64,000 nt of DNA. It comes from Altererythrobacter sp. CAU 1644. GTDB taxonomy: Bacteria > Pseudomonadota > Alphaproteobacteria > Sphingomonadales > Sphingomonadaceae. A program made the translations under genes and the position numbers. Of this stretch, positions 28,019 through 36,804 are shown in pieces. Position 1 is the first letter of the stretch; each line of letters starts with the position of its first letter. The notes beneath the pieces were generated by a model that saw nothing but the letters and a program-made list of their open reading frames with translations, searched no databases and was not told where the DNA came from. The stretch spans positions 248,001 to 312,000 of the forward strand of contig NZ_CP121106.1 in assembly GCF_029623755.1 (NCBI RefSeq), in the 5' to 3' direction.

Positions 28019-28546
28019 TTACTTCCTGGGCAAGCGATAGACGAAGACCTCCCTATCGCATGTCGGATCGAGGCTGCGTCGATCGAATTCAAGGCCGATC
28101 TTCTTCATGATGCTGGTGGATGCACCATTGCCGACCTGACAGATGCTGACAATTTCCTCGATATCTGGGGATTCGATTGCGAAGGCCAGCGCGGCGGTTG
28201 CGGCCTCGGTTGCATATCCCTTGCCCCAGTGTGCCTTGCCGAGGCGCCATCCGATTTCCACCGAGGGAAGCAATTCCGGCATGAAGTCGGGATCGGACAG
28301 GCCAGCAAAGCCAAGAAACTCGTTCGTCTCGCGCAATTCAATCGCGAACAAGCCATAATTCCTAGCTTCCCAGAAGCGTTCCAGCTTCGCCACGAGGCTC
28401 ACCGTCTCTCCGGCGGTGCGGGTGGAGCCGTCGCCGATGAACTCCATCACATCCGGATCCGCACAGATCGCAGCAAATGGTGCAACATCCTCACTTCGCC
28501 AACGACGGAGAATGAGACGCTCAGTTTCGAGATAGTGTTGTGTCAT
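28019..28546 (-). CDS. GNAT-family N-acetyltransferase (RimJ/RimL-like)
   Basis: A 175-residue GNAT protein of the ribosomal-protein-acetyltransferase subgroup: TERLILRRWRSEDVAPFAAICADPDVMEFIG at the start, VEIGWRLGKAHWGKGYATEAATAALAFA holding the acetyl-CoA loop, and NGASTSIMKKIGLEF near the end. The substrate is unknown; many relatives acetylate protein N-termini or small molecules. Confidence 0.88.
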   Translation of the reverse strand: MTQHYLETERLILRRWRSEDVAPFAAICADPDVMEFIGDGSTRTAGETVSLVAKLERFWEARNYGLFAIELRETNEFLGFAGLSDPDFMPELLPSVEIGWRLGKAHWGKGYATEAATAALAFAIESPDIEEIVSICQVGNGASTSIMKKIGLEFDRRSLDPTCDREVFVYRLPRK

Positions 28547-28682
28547 ATGGGGGGCCTGAGAACCGTCAGTCTAAGAAGCATGCGATCCGACGACAACATC
28601 CCGATTGCACACTTGCAAGACTACTGAATGGGCCTTGGCGACGCTCGTCCGAGTTGGGGTCGCTAGCTGTCTCTGGAAAGCC

Positions 28683-28868
28683 CTAGCCGTGCCATTCCCT
28701 CCGCTTTTCGGCGGCCTTGAGCACTTCATAGGCGAGTTGCAGCTTCTGGAACTCGGCGGCCGCCACGCCCTGCACATCGGCAAGCTCGTCAGGGAGGAAA
28801 ACCGAAAAACCGGACTTCCTGAGAAGTCCTACAGGTAGAGAATTGTCGATGCGATAAATGGCGGTGCT
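28683..28868 (-). pseudogene. C-terminal gene fragment of unknown family
   Basis: A minus-strand open frame of 61 codons without a usable start codon, ending in VLKAAEKRREWHG and TAG. The sense-like part reads LPDELADVQGVAAAEFQKLQLAYEVL, which looks like genuine coding sequence. The AYEVL..AEKRR ending is faintly similar to the last helices of a J-domain, but this is not enough for a call. Confidence 0.3.
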
Positions 28869-29016
28869 TTAAGTCCGAATCTAACTCGTCTCCGCTTGGA
28901 GAAGAGTGCTCGACCAACGCTTCGCGCCGGTTTCTTAGAAACTGTAGATCAACAGGAAAGAGGGTAATGGAATTCGCCTTAGGCGGACCCAATTCCAGGC
29001 AACATACCTTAGGGCT

Positions 29017-29330
29017 CTAACTCGAGAGGAAGAACGCCGAGCCGTCTCTGGCTTTACTCCGCATGTTGCGCTCAAAATGGGCCGGGACGATCCTGGTCCA
29101 CGCACGTTTGAACCCGGGATCGGCCATTACCGAATGTTGAAGGCTCCAGATCGTGACCAGCCCAATATTGGCGAGATAGCCGTCGCCCCTTCGAACTGGG
29201 GCGACAAGGGTGAAGGGGCATTGATCGTCCAAGGCAGATAGAGATCGCCCACGAAAAGGATCAATCCGGCCAGGGACGCAACACCGAATAGATAGCAACC
29301 CAAGCTGTACGAGATGTCGAGTAGCTTCAA
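29017..29330 (-). pseudogene. Broken NnrU/isoprenylcysteine methyltransferase-like gene (MddA type)
   Basis: Two frames on the minus strand together give a membrane methyltransferase N-terminus: MKLLDISYSLGCYLFGVASL then LILFVGDLYLPWTI in the first frame, and NIGLVTIWSLQHSVMADPGF then KRAWTRIVPAHFERN in the second. The HSVMA-PGFKR-WTR-VP-HFER block is characteristic of methanethiol S-methyltransferase/NnrU-family proteins. A frameshift separates the parts, and the sequence ends right after HFER, where intact proteins continue with several more membrane helices. Confidence 0.65.
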
Positions 29331-29741
29331 AAAATCCTCCTATCGAGTGAGGACTTGCAATTGCGCCTCACGCACCGAGGATCATGAAATCTGCGAGCCG
29401 CCTGCTTGGCGAGAACCTAGATAGTTCCTGTTTTCTCGAGTTCTCTTGCGGCACCTGAGCCTAAATGCTTTCACACTGTCTTGGGCCGTAATCGGACTAC
29501 GCCAACTTGGGCTTGAAGGAGACTGTCTGCATTTTGGCAACCTCCTTCCGGTCGCAGTCACCACAACCCAGAATGAGCGATGGGCGCATCGATACGTGCT
29601 GCCGGCTGCAGATCATCATTCACCGTTCAAGGTGTGGTCTATCCAATCGCATGCCGATGCAATCCGCAGGCGCTACGTCGCCTGACAGCTTGCCTTGTCC
29701 AATCATCACCGGGGGCAAAGGAAACGACGGCTGGTGCGCTG

Positions 29742-29936
29742 CTAAAGCGGGCCCAACCTATTCGACCTTAACCGTACAGCCTCGATCAAAGATTCGATCC
29801 CGCCTTCCACAAGCAAGTCTTCCACGTTCCGCAAGCTATGCGGAAACCCAACGTAGAGCATCACAACCAATCGGACGACCTCTGGCGATGAGTTGAAGCG
29901 CTTGAACGGGCTGTCGGGCTTGCAGCGCCTAGGCAT
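29742..29936 (-). mobile_element. IS6-family transposase remnant (N-terminal fragment)
   Basis: Minus-strand reading from ATG 29936: MPRRCKPDSPFKRFNSSPEV followed by VRLVVMLYVGFPHSLRNVED, closely following the start of IS6/IS26-family transposases (PFKxFxxSPEVIxLxVxxYxRFxLSLRDVEELL...). It then degenerates and stops at RLGPL, before the catalytic DDE core. No terminal inverted repeats were identified. It is an inactive relic. Confidence 0.7.
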
Positions 29937-30017
29937 GAAAACGGCCTGCCCACGCCGCCTCAATTCGAAAGAGGTGCAGTTGGTCTGACGGTGCTCTAGA
30001 AAACTTCGAGACATCAC

Positions 30018-30046
30018 TTGTCACAAATATCGATTTCGATATAAAT
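30018..30046 (+). promoter_or_regulatory. Island operator 1 within the promoter of the amidohydrolase-P450 operon
   Basis: Operator ATATCGATTTCGATAT at 30027-30042, two 7-bp arms around TT. A -35 TTGTCA (30018-30023) and -10 TATAAA (30040-30045, 16-nt spacer) straddle it, so a bound repressor would block RNA polymerase. The ATG of the first gene is at 30066. Confidence 0.7.
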
Positions 30047-30065
30047 GATCTGAGGGATAGGGGTT

Positions 30066-31409
30066 ATGGAAGCCAAGAACCAGTCCACGCTCATCGAGAA
30101 CGGTCTCGTCTTCGACGCTACCGGCGCGGCCGCCAGTGTGCAGCCGATTGCCTTTGACGGCGAAATCGCCGCCACTGGTCAGGCCGCGCTAGACTGGGCC
30201 GAGGGGCGCAACGATGTGAACCGCATCGACGCCAGCGGCTGCACCGTGATGCCCGGCCTGATCGACGCGCATTGCCACATCAGCTTCGACGAACCGCATT
30301 CGAACGACGAATTATTCTTCCACCGGCGAGAGGGACTCTCGGCGCTGGTCGCGGCGCATAATGTCCAGAAAGTGCTCCGCTCGGGCGTCACCAGCCTATT
30401 CGATGCCGACACGATATTCAGCGTCTCATTGGACCTGCGCGACGCGATCGAGGGCGGCGTGTGCGAAGGACCGCGCATGACCTGCGGCGGCAACGCGCTG
30501 TTCACTTCGGTGGGTGGCACGGCGGGCATGCTGGTGCCGGACGAAGGCGCGATCGGCTATCTCAAGGTAACGCGCACCAAGGACGAGATCGTCACCGAAA
30601 TCCGCAACCAGGCGAAGCGCGGGGTCGACTGGATCAAGATCCATGTCACCGGCCTCATCCCGCGCCAGCGCGGCGAAGGCGAAATCCAGGTCTGGAATTA
30701 CGACGAGCTCAAGCTGGCGGTCGATACCGCACACGAGCTTGGTCTCCCGGTGACCGGGCACTGCCGCAATGCCAGCTCGACCCGCGATGCGGCGCGCGCC
30801 GGTTTCGACATGATCCTCCACGCCACCTATATGGATGAGGAAGCGCTCGAGACGGTGATCGAGCACAAGACGCCGATCGTGCCGACGCTGACCTTCCAGG
30901 CGGTGCTGGCCGACCATGGCGACAAGATCGGATCGAGCGCCTTCCTGAAAGACCTGTTCGCCAAGGAGATCGAGGAAAGCTGCGTCCAGCTCAAGCGCGC
31001 CTATGACGCCGGTGTCCCGATGATGTGCGGTACCGAGAGCGGTTTCTCGATCACGCCCTATGGCGAATGGCACTGGCGCGAGCTCCAGGTCTTTGTCGAG
31101 AACATGGGGCTGACCCACGAACAGGCGCTGATCTGCGCCACGCGCGAGGGCGCGCGGGCGCTCAAGATGCAGGACCGGCTCGGCACGCTCGAGGAAAGTC
31201 GCATCGCCGATGTCATCGTGGTCGAAGGCGACGTGACCAAGGATGTCACACTGCTTGGGCGGCCGGGCGGCATGAAGCACATCTTCAAGGGAGGCCGGCG
31301 CATCGACACCGAGACGCCGCTGCCCACCCGCACGCCGCTGCCATCGTGGAGGGTCTCGAACTACTCGACCCTGCCCGCAACCCGCGCAACGACTCTAGGC
31401 TGGAAGTAA
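30066..31409 (+). CDS. Metal-dependent amidohydrolase, first gene of the P450 operon
   Basis: A 447-residue amidohydrolase-superfamily protein (imidazolonepropionase/prolidase-like type). HxH is H69/H71 in GLIDAHCHISF, followed by K191 (DWIKIHVTG), H232 (TGHCRN) and H252 (ILHATYM). The position usually filled by the catalytic Asp is E324 (CGTESG instead of CGTDSG). It would hydrolyse an amide, lactam, lactone or similar bond in the island pathway. The stop overlaps the P450 start by one nucleotide (TAATG). Confidence 0.82.
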   Translation: MEAKNQSTLIENGLVFDATGAAASVQPIAFDGEIAATGQAALDWAEGRNDVNRIDASGCTVMPGLIDAHCHISFDEPHSNDELFFHRREGLSALVAAHNVQKVLRSGVTSLFDADTIFSVSLDLRDAIEGGVCEGPRMTCGGNALFTSVGGTAGMLVPDEGAIGYLKVTRTKDEIVTEIRNQAKRGVDWIKIHVTGLIPRQRGEGEIQVWNYDELKLAVDTAHELGLPVTGHCRNASSTRDAARAGFDMILHATYMDEEALETVIEHKTPIVPTLTFQAVLADHGDKIGSSAFLKDLFAKEIEESCVQLKRAYDAGVPMMCGTESGFSITPYGEWHWRELQVFVENMGLTHEQALICATREGARALKMQDRLGTLEESRIADVIVVEGDVTKDVTLLGRPGGMKHIFKGGRRIDTETPLPTRTPLPSWRVSNYSTLPATRATTLGWK

Positions 31410-32629
31410 TGTCCGGGCACGAAGTCTCTACCTATGACGGCTGCGTCCATGCGCTGAAGCAGCCCGACCTGCGTCAATCGCTCTATGACGCGGCGGCGCT
31501 GATGATGAGCGATGTGCTGGTCAATCTGCATGGCAAGGAGCACCGCGCTCGGCGGCTGGTCGAAGGGACGATCTTCCGCAAGGATGTGTTCCTCCATTAC
31601 GAGAAGAACTTCCTGCCTCGCACGCTCGACGAAACGATCCGGCCCTTCCTCGAGGCGGGGCGCGGCGATCTGGTCGACATCGGCTATCGGGTGATGATGA
31701 ACCTGACGGTCGATTTCGCCGGGATTGATCGCCCCGAACGCAGCCATGAGGAAACCAGCGAGCTGCTGCGCCTGCTTAAGGAATTCAGCCTCGCGCCAGC
31801 GCTTGGGCAATCGCTCGAAGACGATATCGAGCCCAAGAAAGCCCGCATCCGCAAGGCGATGGGTGAATTCGAAGAGCGCTTCCTTACGCCCTCACGCCGC
31901 CGCCGCGAAGCTCTGCTGGCCGAAGTCGAGGCGGGCCGCATGGAGAAGGACGAACTGCCCGACGATGTGTTGATGGCGCTGATCCTGGGCCAGGAAAAGC
32001 TCCAGATGACCGACGAGCAGTTCCTGCAGGAAGGCATCTTCTACATGCTCGCAGGGGCGCATACGACGATCCATTCGCTCGCCCATGCGATGCACGAACT
32101 GTTCGAATGGCTCGATGCGAACCCTCAGGATATCGCGCTGCTCAAAGACGATCCCTTCTTTATCCAGCGCTGCGTGTTCGAAAGCCTGCGGCTGCACCCG
32201 TCGAGCCCCGTCGCCAAGCGCCGCGCGCTCTGCCCGGTGACGCTGGCCGAGGGCGAGGAAGTGCCCGAAGGCGAGGAGGTCGTGGTCAACATGCGCCAGG
32301 CCAATCGCAATCCCGAATTGTTTGGCGAGGATCCCGACCGTTACAATCCGCATCGCGAAGTGTCTGGCGGCAAGACGCCCTATGGCCTCTCGATGGGCTA
32401 CGGCATGCACGCCTGCATCGGGCGCAATCTCGCGATCGGAGTCGAATCGCGACCCAACTCCACCGCCGAAGACCATCAATACGGCACCGTCCCGCTGATC
32501 GTCGAAGCGCTGCTGCGCTTTGGCGTGCAGCGCGATCCGGATGGCGAGCCGAGGAAGGACGAGACCATCACCCGCATCACTTGGTCCGAATATCCCGTCG
32601 TGTTCAAGCCCGAAGAGGCGCTGATCTGA
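31409..32629 (+). CDS. Cytochrome P450 (first of a tandem pair)
   Basis: A 406-residue soluble bacterial P450. I-helix AGAHT (215-219), E258-x2-R261 and the heme loop GYGMHACIG with Cys336 are all present. It inserts oxygen into a hydrophobic substrate. ATG 31409 overlaps the amidohydrolase stop; the end overlaps the second P450. The loop after the heme Cys carries an insertion (VESRPNSTAEDHQYG) also seen in modified form in the neighbour. No ferredoxin or reductase gene lies in the island, so redox partners must come from elsewhere. Confidence 0.9.
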   Translation: MSGHEVSTYDGCVHALKQPDLRQSLYDAAALMMSDVLVNLHGKEHRARRLVEGTIFRKDVFLHYEKNFLPRTLDETIRPFLEAGRGDLVDIGYRVMMNLTVDFAGIDRPERSHEETSELLRLLKEFSLAPALGQSLEDDIEPKKARIRKAMGEFEERFLTPSRRRREALLAEVEAGRMEKDELPDDVLMALILGQEKLQMTDEQFLQEGIFYMLAGAHTTIHSLAHAMHELFEWLDANPQDIALLKDDPFFIQRCVFESLRLHPSSPVAKRRALCPVTLAEGEEVPEGEEVVVNMRQANRNPELFGEDPDRYNPHREVSGGKTPYGLSMGYGMHACIGRNLAIGVESRPNSTAEDHQYGTVPLIVEALLRFGVQRDPDGEPRKDETITRITWSEYPVVFKPEEALI

Positions 32630-33837
32630 TGGAGGTGCATCGGCTGACTGATTATCGCGAGTGCGAGGCAGCTCTGCGCAATCCGGATCTGCGGCAGGCG
32701 ATGTATGATGCAGGTGCGGTTATCACCGAGGGCACCTTGCTGATGCTGCACGGCAAGCCGCACCTCAAACGGCGCGAGATCGAATCGCGCGTATTCCGGC
32801 GCAACTTCTTCAAATATTACGAGAAAGAGGTCTTCCCGGCGACGCTTGAGCACACGCTGGCGCCATTTGTCGCTGCCGGTGGCGGTGACCTGATCGAGCT
32901 TGGCTATCGCCTTACAGTCAATCTCACGGCCGATTTTGCCGGAGTGGACCGGCCGCTGAAAACGGTCGAGGAGACCGAGCAGTTAATCAGGCTCACCAAG
33001 AAATTTTCCGAAGCGGCGACGATGGTTCATTCGACCCGTGACAAGACCGAGCTGGAAGCCGAAGTTCGCGAAGCGATCGCAGAGTTCGACACAGTGTTCC
33101 TGACACCCTCGATAACCAGACGCGAAGACTTGCTGGCACAGTTTCAGGCTGGCGGAATCGAAGAGGACGATCTGCCGCGCGACGTGCTGACCGTCATCCT
33201 GCGCGGGCAAGACGAACTGCAGTTCGATCATTCGCAGCGCATCCGCGAGATCGGGTTCTACATGCAGGCCGGATCGCATTCGACCGCCAATTCGGTCGTC
33301 CACGCGATCGAGGAAATCCTCGCTTGGGCGGGCGATGACGAGGCGCGTTGGGAGCGGCTGGAAGACCCGGTCTTCGTCCAGCACTGCGTCCATGAAAGCC
33401 TGCGCCTCCATCCGGCCAGCCCGGAAGCCTGGCGTGCACCGACTTGCCCGATGCATATCGAGGGTGCGGGCGACCTTGAAGTCGAGGAGCTGATCATTCT
33501 CGATTTTTTCAATGCCAATCGGGATCCGGAATTGTTCGGCGAGGATGCCGACATTTTCGAACCGGACAGACCGGCACCCAGAGGCGCGATGAAGACCGGG
33601 CTCAGTTTCGGATTCGGGACACATCACTGCCTGGGCCGCGAATTGGACGGGGGCGTATTGGTCAAGCCAGGAACGCCGCCAGAGAAAGCGCAGTTCGGCA
33701 TCGTCCCGCTTATCGTGATCAAGCTGCTCTCGCTTGGTGCGCGCAAGGTCGCCGATGATCCGCCGACGCCCGACACCAAGACGGTCCGGCCCAATTGGGG
33801 CCGCTATCCCATCCAGTTCGCCAGGGAGATGACATGA
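32629..33837 (+). CDS. Cytochrome P450 (second of a tandem pair)
   Basis: A 402-residue P450 paralogous to the previous gene along its whole length (shared LHGK.H..RR, VNLTADFAG versus VNLTVDFAG, AGSHST, ESLRLHP, heme loop FGFGTHHCLG with Cys334). Glu256 and Arg259 form the ExxR pair. The two were probably produced by tandem duplication and then diverged; they could act on successive intermediates or form a heterodimer. Starts in TGATG overlap with the first P450 and overlaps the SDR start (ATGA). Confidence 0.9.
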   Translation: MEVHRLTDYRECEAALRNPDLRQAMYDAGAVITEGTLLMLHGKPHLKRREIESRVFRRNFFKYYEKEVFPATLEHTLAPFVAAGGGDLIELGYRLTVNLTADFAGVDRPLKTVEETEQLIRLTKKFSEAATMVHSTRDKTELEAEVREAIAEFDTVFLTPSITRREDLLAQFQAGGIEEDDLPRDVLTVILRGQDELQFDHSQRIREIGFYMQAGSHSTANSVVHAIEEILAWAGDDEARWERLEDPVFVQHCVHESLRLHPASPEAWRAPTCPMHIEGAGDLEVEELIILDFFNANRDPELFGEDADIFEPDRPAPRGAMKTGLSFGFGTHHCLGRELDGGVLVKPGTPPEKAQFGIVPLIVIKLLSLGARKVADDPPTPDTKTVRPNWGRYPIQFAREMT

Positions 33838-34577
33838 GCCGCAGCGCCATCGTTACCGGCAGCGCCAATGGCATCGGCGCGACTATCGCCACTTTGCTCG
33901 CCGCCAAGGGCTATCGCGTCGGCATTCTCGACCGCGATGAAGCGGCGGTTGCGCAACGCTGTGGCGAGGTCGTCGGGGCGTTCGCCCTGCCCTGCGACGT
34001 GCGCGATCCTGCCTCTGTCGAGCGCGCCTTCGACGCCTTTGGCGATGCGCCCGATCTGCTGGTGAACAATGCCGGGATCGTGCGCTTCGGCCAGCTTGCC
34101 GAGCAGAGCGACGACGATATTCGCGCGGTGATCGAAGTGAACCTGATGGGCGTGTTCTGGGCGACCCGTTCCGCCGTGCGCCGCATGGCCGGGCGTGGCA
34201 GCGGGCATGTGATCTCGCTCACCTCGATCAATGCCTATTCGCCCGGCCCCGGATCGGGTGCCTATCCCGCGAGCAAGGCCGGGGTGAAGCAGCTGATGAA
34301 GCAGTTCGCGCTCGAATATGGCGAGAACGGCATTCGCTTCAATTCGATCGCTCCGGGCTTCATCGACGGCGGCATGTCGACCCCAATTTACGCCGATCCC
34401 AAGGTGCGCGCCGCGCGCAGCAAAGGCGTTCCGCTCGGTCGTCTAGGTACGCCAGAAGACATAGCCAACGCCGTCGCATTCCTCGATTCGCACGAGGGCG
34501 CTTACATCAATGGGCACGATCTCATCGTCGATGGCGGGGTGACGCATGCGGTGCTCAAGAATCTGCCGCGCGAATAG
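33834..34577 (+). CDS. SDR-family oxidoreductase
   Basis: A 247-residue classical SDR: TGSANGIG cofactor loop, LLVNNAGIV, SLTSINAYSPGPGSGAYPASK with the catalytic Ser, Tyr and Lys, and IDGG..DLIVDGGVTHAV at the end. An Asp (GILDRDE) after the second strand favours NAD(H). It probably oxidises a hydroxyl made by the P450s. Overlaps both neighbours by 1-4 nt, so it is translationally coupled. Confidence 0.88.
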   Translation: MSRSAIVTGSANGIGATIATLLAAKGYRVGILDRDEAAVAQRCGEVVGAFALPCDVRDPASVERAFDAFGDAPDLLVNNAGIVRFGQLAEQSDDDIRAVIEVNLMGVFWATRSAVRRMAGRGSGHVISLTSINAYSPGPGSGAYPASKAGVKQLMKQFALEYGENGIRFNSIAPGFIDGGMSTPIYADPKVRAARSKGVPLGRLGTPEDIANAVAFLDSHEGAYINGHDLIVDGGVTHAVLKNLPRE

Positions 34578-35266
34578 TGTCGCGGGCGGCGATCCTGCTT
34601 AGTGGAGGCTATTCGCACCCCTTCCACGATTCCTCCCCTGCCCTGGCAGAGCTGATCGCCGAAGCCGGCTGGTCACCGCAGATCGAAATCGACATCGACA
34701 CGGCGGTGTCGCAACTGGCCGAACGGCCGGCACTGCTTGCGGTCAATGCTCTTCACTGGTCGATGATGCAGCATGAGAAGTATGCGCCGGACCGCGCCGA
34801 GTATGCCTACGCCCTACCCTATCAGCACATGGACGCGATCGAGACCTATGTCGCAGGCGGGGGACGTCTATATGTCCAGCATGTCGGCACCATTTGCTTC
34901 GACACTCAACCACGGTGGTGCAAGGTCATGGGAGGCGGCTGGAGCTGGGGGCGCTCTCACCACCCGCCGATGGGGCGGATCACCGTGCGACTGACCGATG
35001 CGGGCACAAAGCTCTCATCGGGCCCGGCAGAGTTCGAACTGCTCGACGAAGCCTACCACAATCTCGACCCGCAAGAGGATTGCACAGTGCTTGCCACTTG
35101 CGCGATCGATGAAGGTCCGCAGCCGATTGCGTGGGTCAGGCATTTCCGAACAGGTCGTGTGGCGGTCGATGCGCTCGGCCACGATGCGCGATCGATCAAC
35201 GCGGCTGGGCACCGCGAGCTGATTGCGGGCCAACTCGAATGGTTGAAGGGAACGGGTGATGCGTGA
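34577..35266 (+). CDS. ThuA-like domain protein
   Basis: A 229-residue protein with the glutamine-amidotransferase-like fold of ThuA proteins: AAILLSGGYSHPFHDSSPAL at the start, YVAGGGRLYVQHVGTICF in the centre and PIAWVRHFRTGRVAVDALGHD near the end. ThuA proteins are linked to sugar 3-keto metabolism in some bacteria; the role in this operon is unknown. Start is GTG 34577 overlapping the SDR stop (TAGTG). Confidence 0.7.
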   Translation: MSRAAILLSGGYSHPFHDSSPALAELIAEAGWSPQIEIDIDTAVSQLAERPALLAVNALHWSMMQHEKYAPDRAEYAYALPYQHMDAIETYVAGGGRLYVQHVGTICFDTQPRWCKVMGGGWSWGRSHHPPMGRITVRLTDAGTKLSSGPAEFELLDEAYHNLDPQEDCTVLATCAIDEGPQPIAWVRHFRTGRVAVDALGHDARSINAAGHRELIAGQLEWLKGTGDA

Positions 35267-36020
35267 GATTGCAGGTCAAGGCGTGCTGATCACCGGAGGC
35301 GGATCGGGCCTCGGCGAAGCAACCGCGCGCTACCTGACCGAACGCGAAGCAAAGGTCACGATCACTGGCCGCCGCGCCGACCGGATCGCGGAAAAGGCCG
35401 CGGAAATTGGCTGCAACGGCATCGCGGGCGATGTGACCAGCGCCGAAGATCGCGCTGCCATGGTCGAGGCTGCCGTCGACAACGCGGGCGGGCGGCTCGA
35501 CTGCCTGTTCAACAATGCCGGCAATATGGTGCGCGGGCCGGTGGAGGAGCTGGATGAGCAGGAGCTGCTCGCCATCTTTCATGCCAATGTCGTCGGCGCG
35601 ATGATGCTGACCGGGCTGGCCACGCCTCACCTCGCGGCGACCAAGGGCCTCGTGCTCTTCGTCGGCTCGGTCCATACCCAGCGCGCCTTTCCCGGCGCGT
35701 CGCCCTATGCCGCGACCAAGGCGGCGGTGGAAACGCTGGCGAAGGTCTATGCCGCCGAGCTGGGCGATCGCGGCATTCGCGTGAATTGCGTGATCCCGGG
35801 CAGTGTACTCACCGAAATCAACGTGCGCGCAGGGTTGGTGAGCGAAGAAGAGGCCAAGGCGCGCTACGAGACGCTCAACATGATCCAAACCATCGACCGG
35901 CTAGGTCAGGGCGAGGATATCGCGCAGGCGGTCGCCTATTTCATGGAGAGCGACTTCACTACAGGTACCAGCCTAACCGTCGATGGTGGCATGGGCCTCG
36001 GCGTCACGCGCGGAATCTGA
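35259..36020 (+). CDS. SDR-family oxidoreductase
   Basis: A 253-residue classical SDR: TGGGSGLG loop, LFNNAGNM, FVGSVHTQRAFPGASPYAATK with Ser, Tyr and Lys, and LTVDGGMGLG. An Arg pair after strand two (TGRRADR) suggests NADP(H). It is the last gene of the amidohydrolase operon, and its stop abuts that of a convergent paralogue (36021-36800) with no gap. ATG 35259 lies inside the ThuA gene's last codons. Confidence 0.87.
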   Translation: MREIAGQGVLITGGGSGLGEATARYLTEREAKVTITGRRADRIAEKAAEIGCNGIAGDVTSAEDRAAMVEAAVDNAGGRLDCLFNNAGNMVRGPVEELDEQELLAIFHANVVGAMMLTGLATPHLAATKGLVLFVGSVHTQRAFPGASPYAATKAAVETLAKVYAAELGDRGIRVNCVIPGSVLTEINVRAGLVSEEEAKARYETLNMIQTIDRLGQGEDIAQAVAYFMESDFTTGTSLTVDGGMGLGVTRGI

Positions 36021-36800
36021 TCACTTAGGCTTGGTCGCGACCCCGGCAGAGGCGCCCAGCCCGATCCCGCCGTCCACTTCGAGCGCGACCCCGGTCACCC
36101 ATTCGGCGCGGATGAGATATTCGATTGCTTCGGCAATCTCGCGCGCCGTGCCGATCCGCCCCAGCACATGCTCGCGCGCGATCGCAACATAGCGCTCTTC
36201 GATATCTTCCGGCCTCATCACCCCGGCGCTGGTATTGAGTTCGGTGATCACAGCACCGGGCAGCACGCAATTGACGCGAATCTGGCGCGGCCCAAGCTCC
36301 GCCGCCATGACCCGCGTCAGCCCCTCGACCGCGGCCTTGGCGGTCGCATAGGGGCTCGCCCCGGCAAAGGCGCGCCGCGTGTGGGTAGAGCCGATGAAGG
36401 TGATCGAGCCTTCCCGTTCAGCCAGATGCGGCACCGCCATGCTCGAAAGCATCATCCCCGAGATGACATTGGTGTCGAAGGCCTGCCGCAGATGCTCTTC
36501 GGTGTAGCCATCGACCGGCTGGCGGAACATCGCCCCGGCATTGTTGACCAGCGCCTCCAGCCCACCGCCATGGTCGAGCGCCGCCGCCATCATCGCTTCG
36601 CGGTCCGACTGGACAGTGACGTCTCCCGCCATTACCCGGCAGTTGGGGCCGATCTCTTCGGCGAGTGCGTCGAGGCGGTCCTGCCGCCGCGCGGTCGCGG
36701 TCACCCTTGCCCCCTGCGAAGCGAGATAGCGCGCGGTCTCCTCGCCAATGCCCGAACTCGCGCCGGTCACCAGCACCGACATGCCCTCGATCGCGCGCAT
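36021..36800 (-). CDS. SDR-family oxidoreductase, paralogue of its convergent neighbour
   Basis: A 259-residue classical SDR: TGASSGIG, LVNNAGAMF, FIGSTHTRRAFAGASPYATAK and LEVDGGIGLG. These stretches match the gene at 35259-36020 closely, so the two are paralogues placed tail to tail. It is the last gene of the five-gene leftward operon that starts at 40092, 4 nt after the flavin monooxygenase gene. Confidence 0.87.
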   Translation of the reverse strand: MRAIEGMSVLVTGASSGIGEETARYLASQGARVTATARRQDRLDALAEEIGPNCRVMAGDVTVQSDREAMMAAALDHGGGLEALVNNAGAMFRQPVDGYTEEHLRQAFDTNVISGMMLSSMAVPHLAEREGSITFIGSTHTRRAFAGASPYATAKAAVEGLTRVMAAELGPRQIRVNCVLPGAVITELNTSAGVMRPEDIEERYVAIAREHVLGRIGTAREIAEAIEYLIRAEWVTGVALEVDGGIGLGASAGVATKPK

Positions 36801-36804
36801 CGCG

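Larger units (their letters stand above)
28547..30017. other. Gene-poor junction with gene remnants
   Basis: About 1.5 kb without an intact gene. It holds a short open fragment (28683-28868), a broken methyltransferase-like gene (29017-29330) and an IS6 transposase fragment (29742-29936), described separately. The stretches 28869-29016 and 29331-29741 hold nothing I can recognise. The mixture of remnants marks a rearrangement-prone boundary just left of the catabolic island. Confidence 0.6.

Noticed and set aside
31025..31408. Long N-terminal extension of the first P450
   Set aside because: It overlaps the amidohydrolase gene in another frame and is Arg-rich shadow sequence; the TAATG overlap at 31409 is the natural start.
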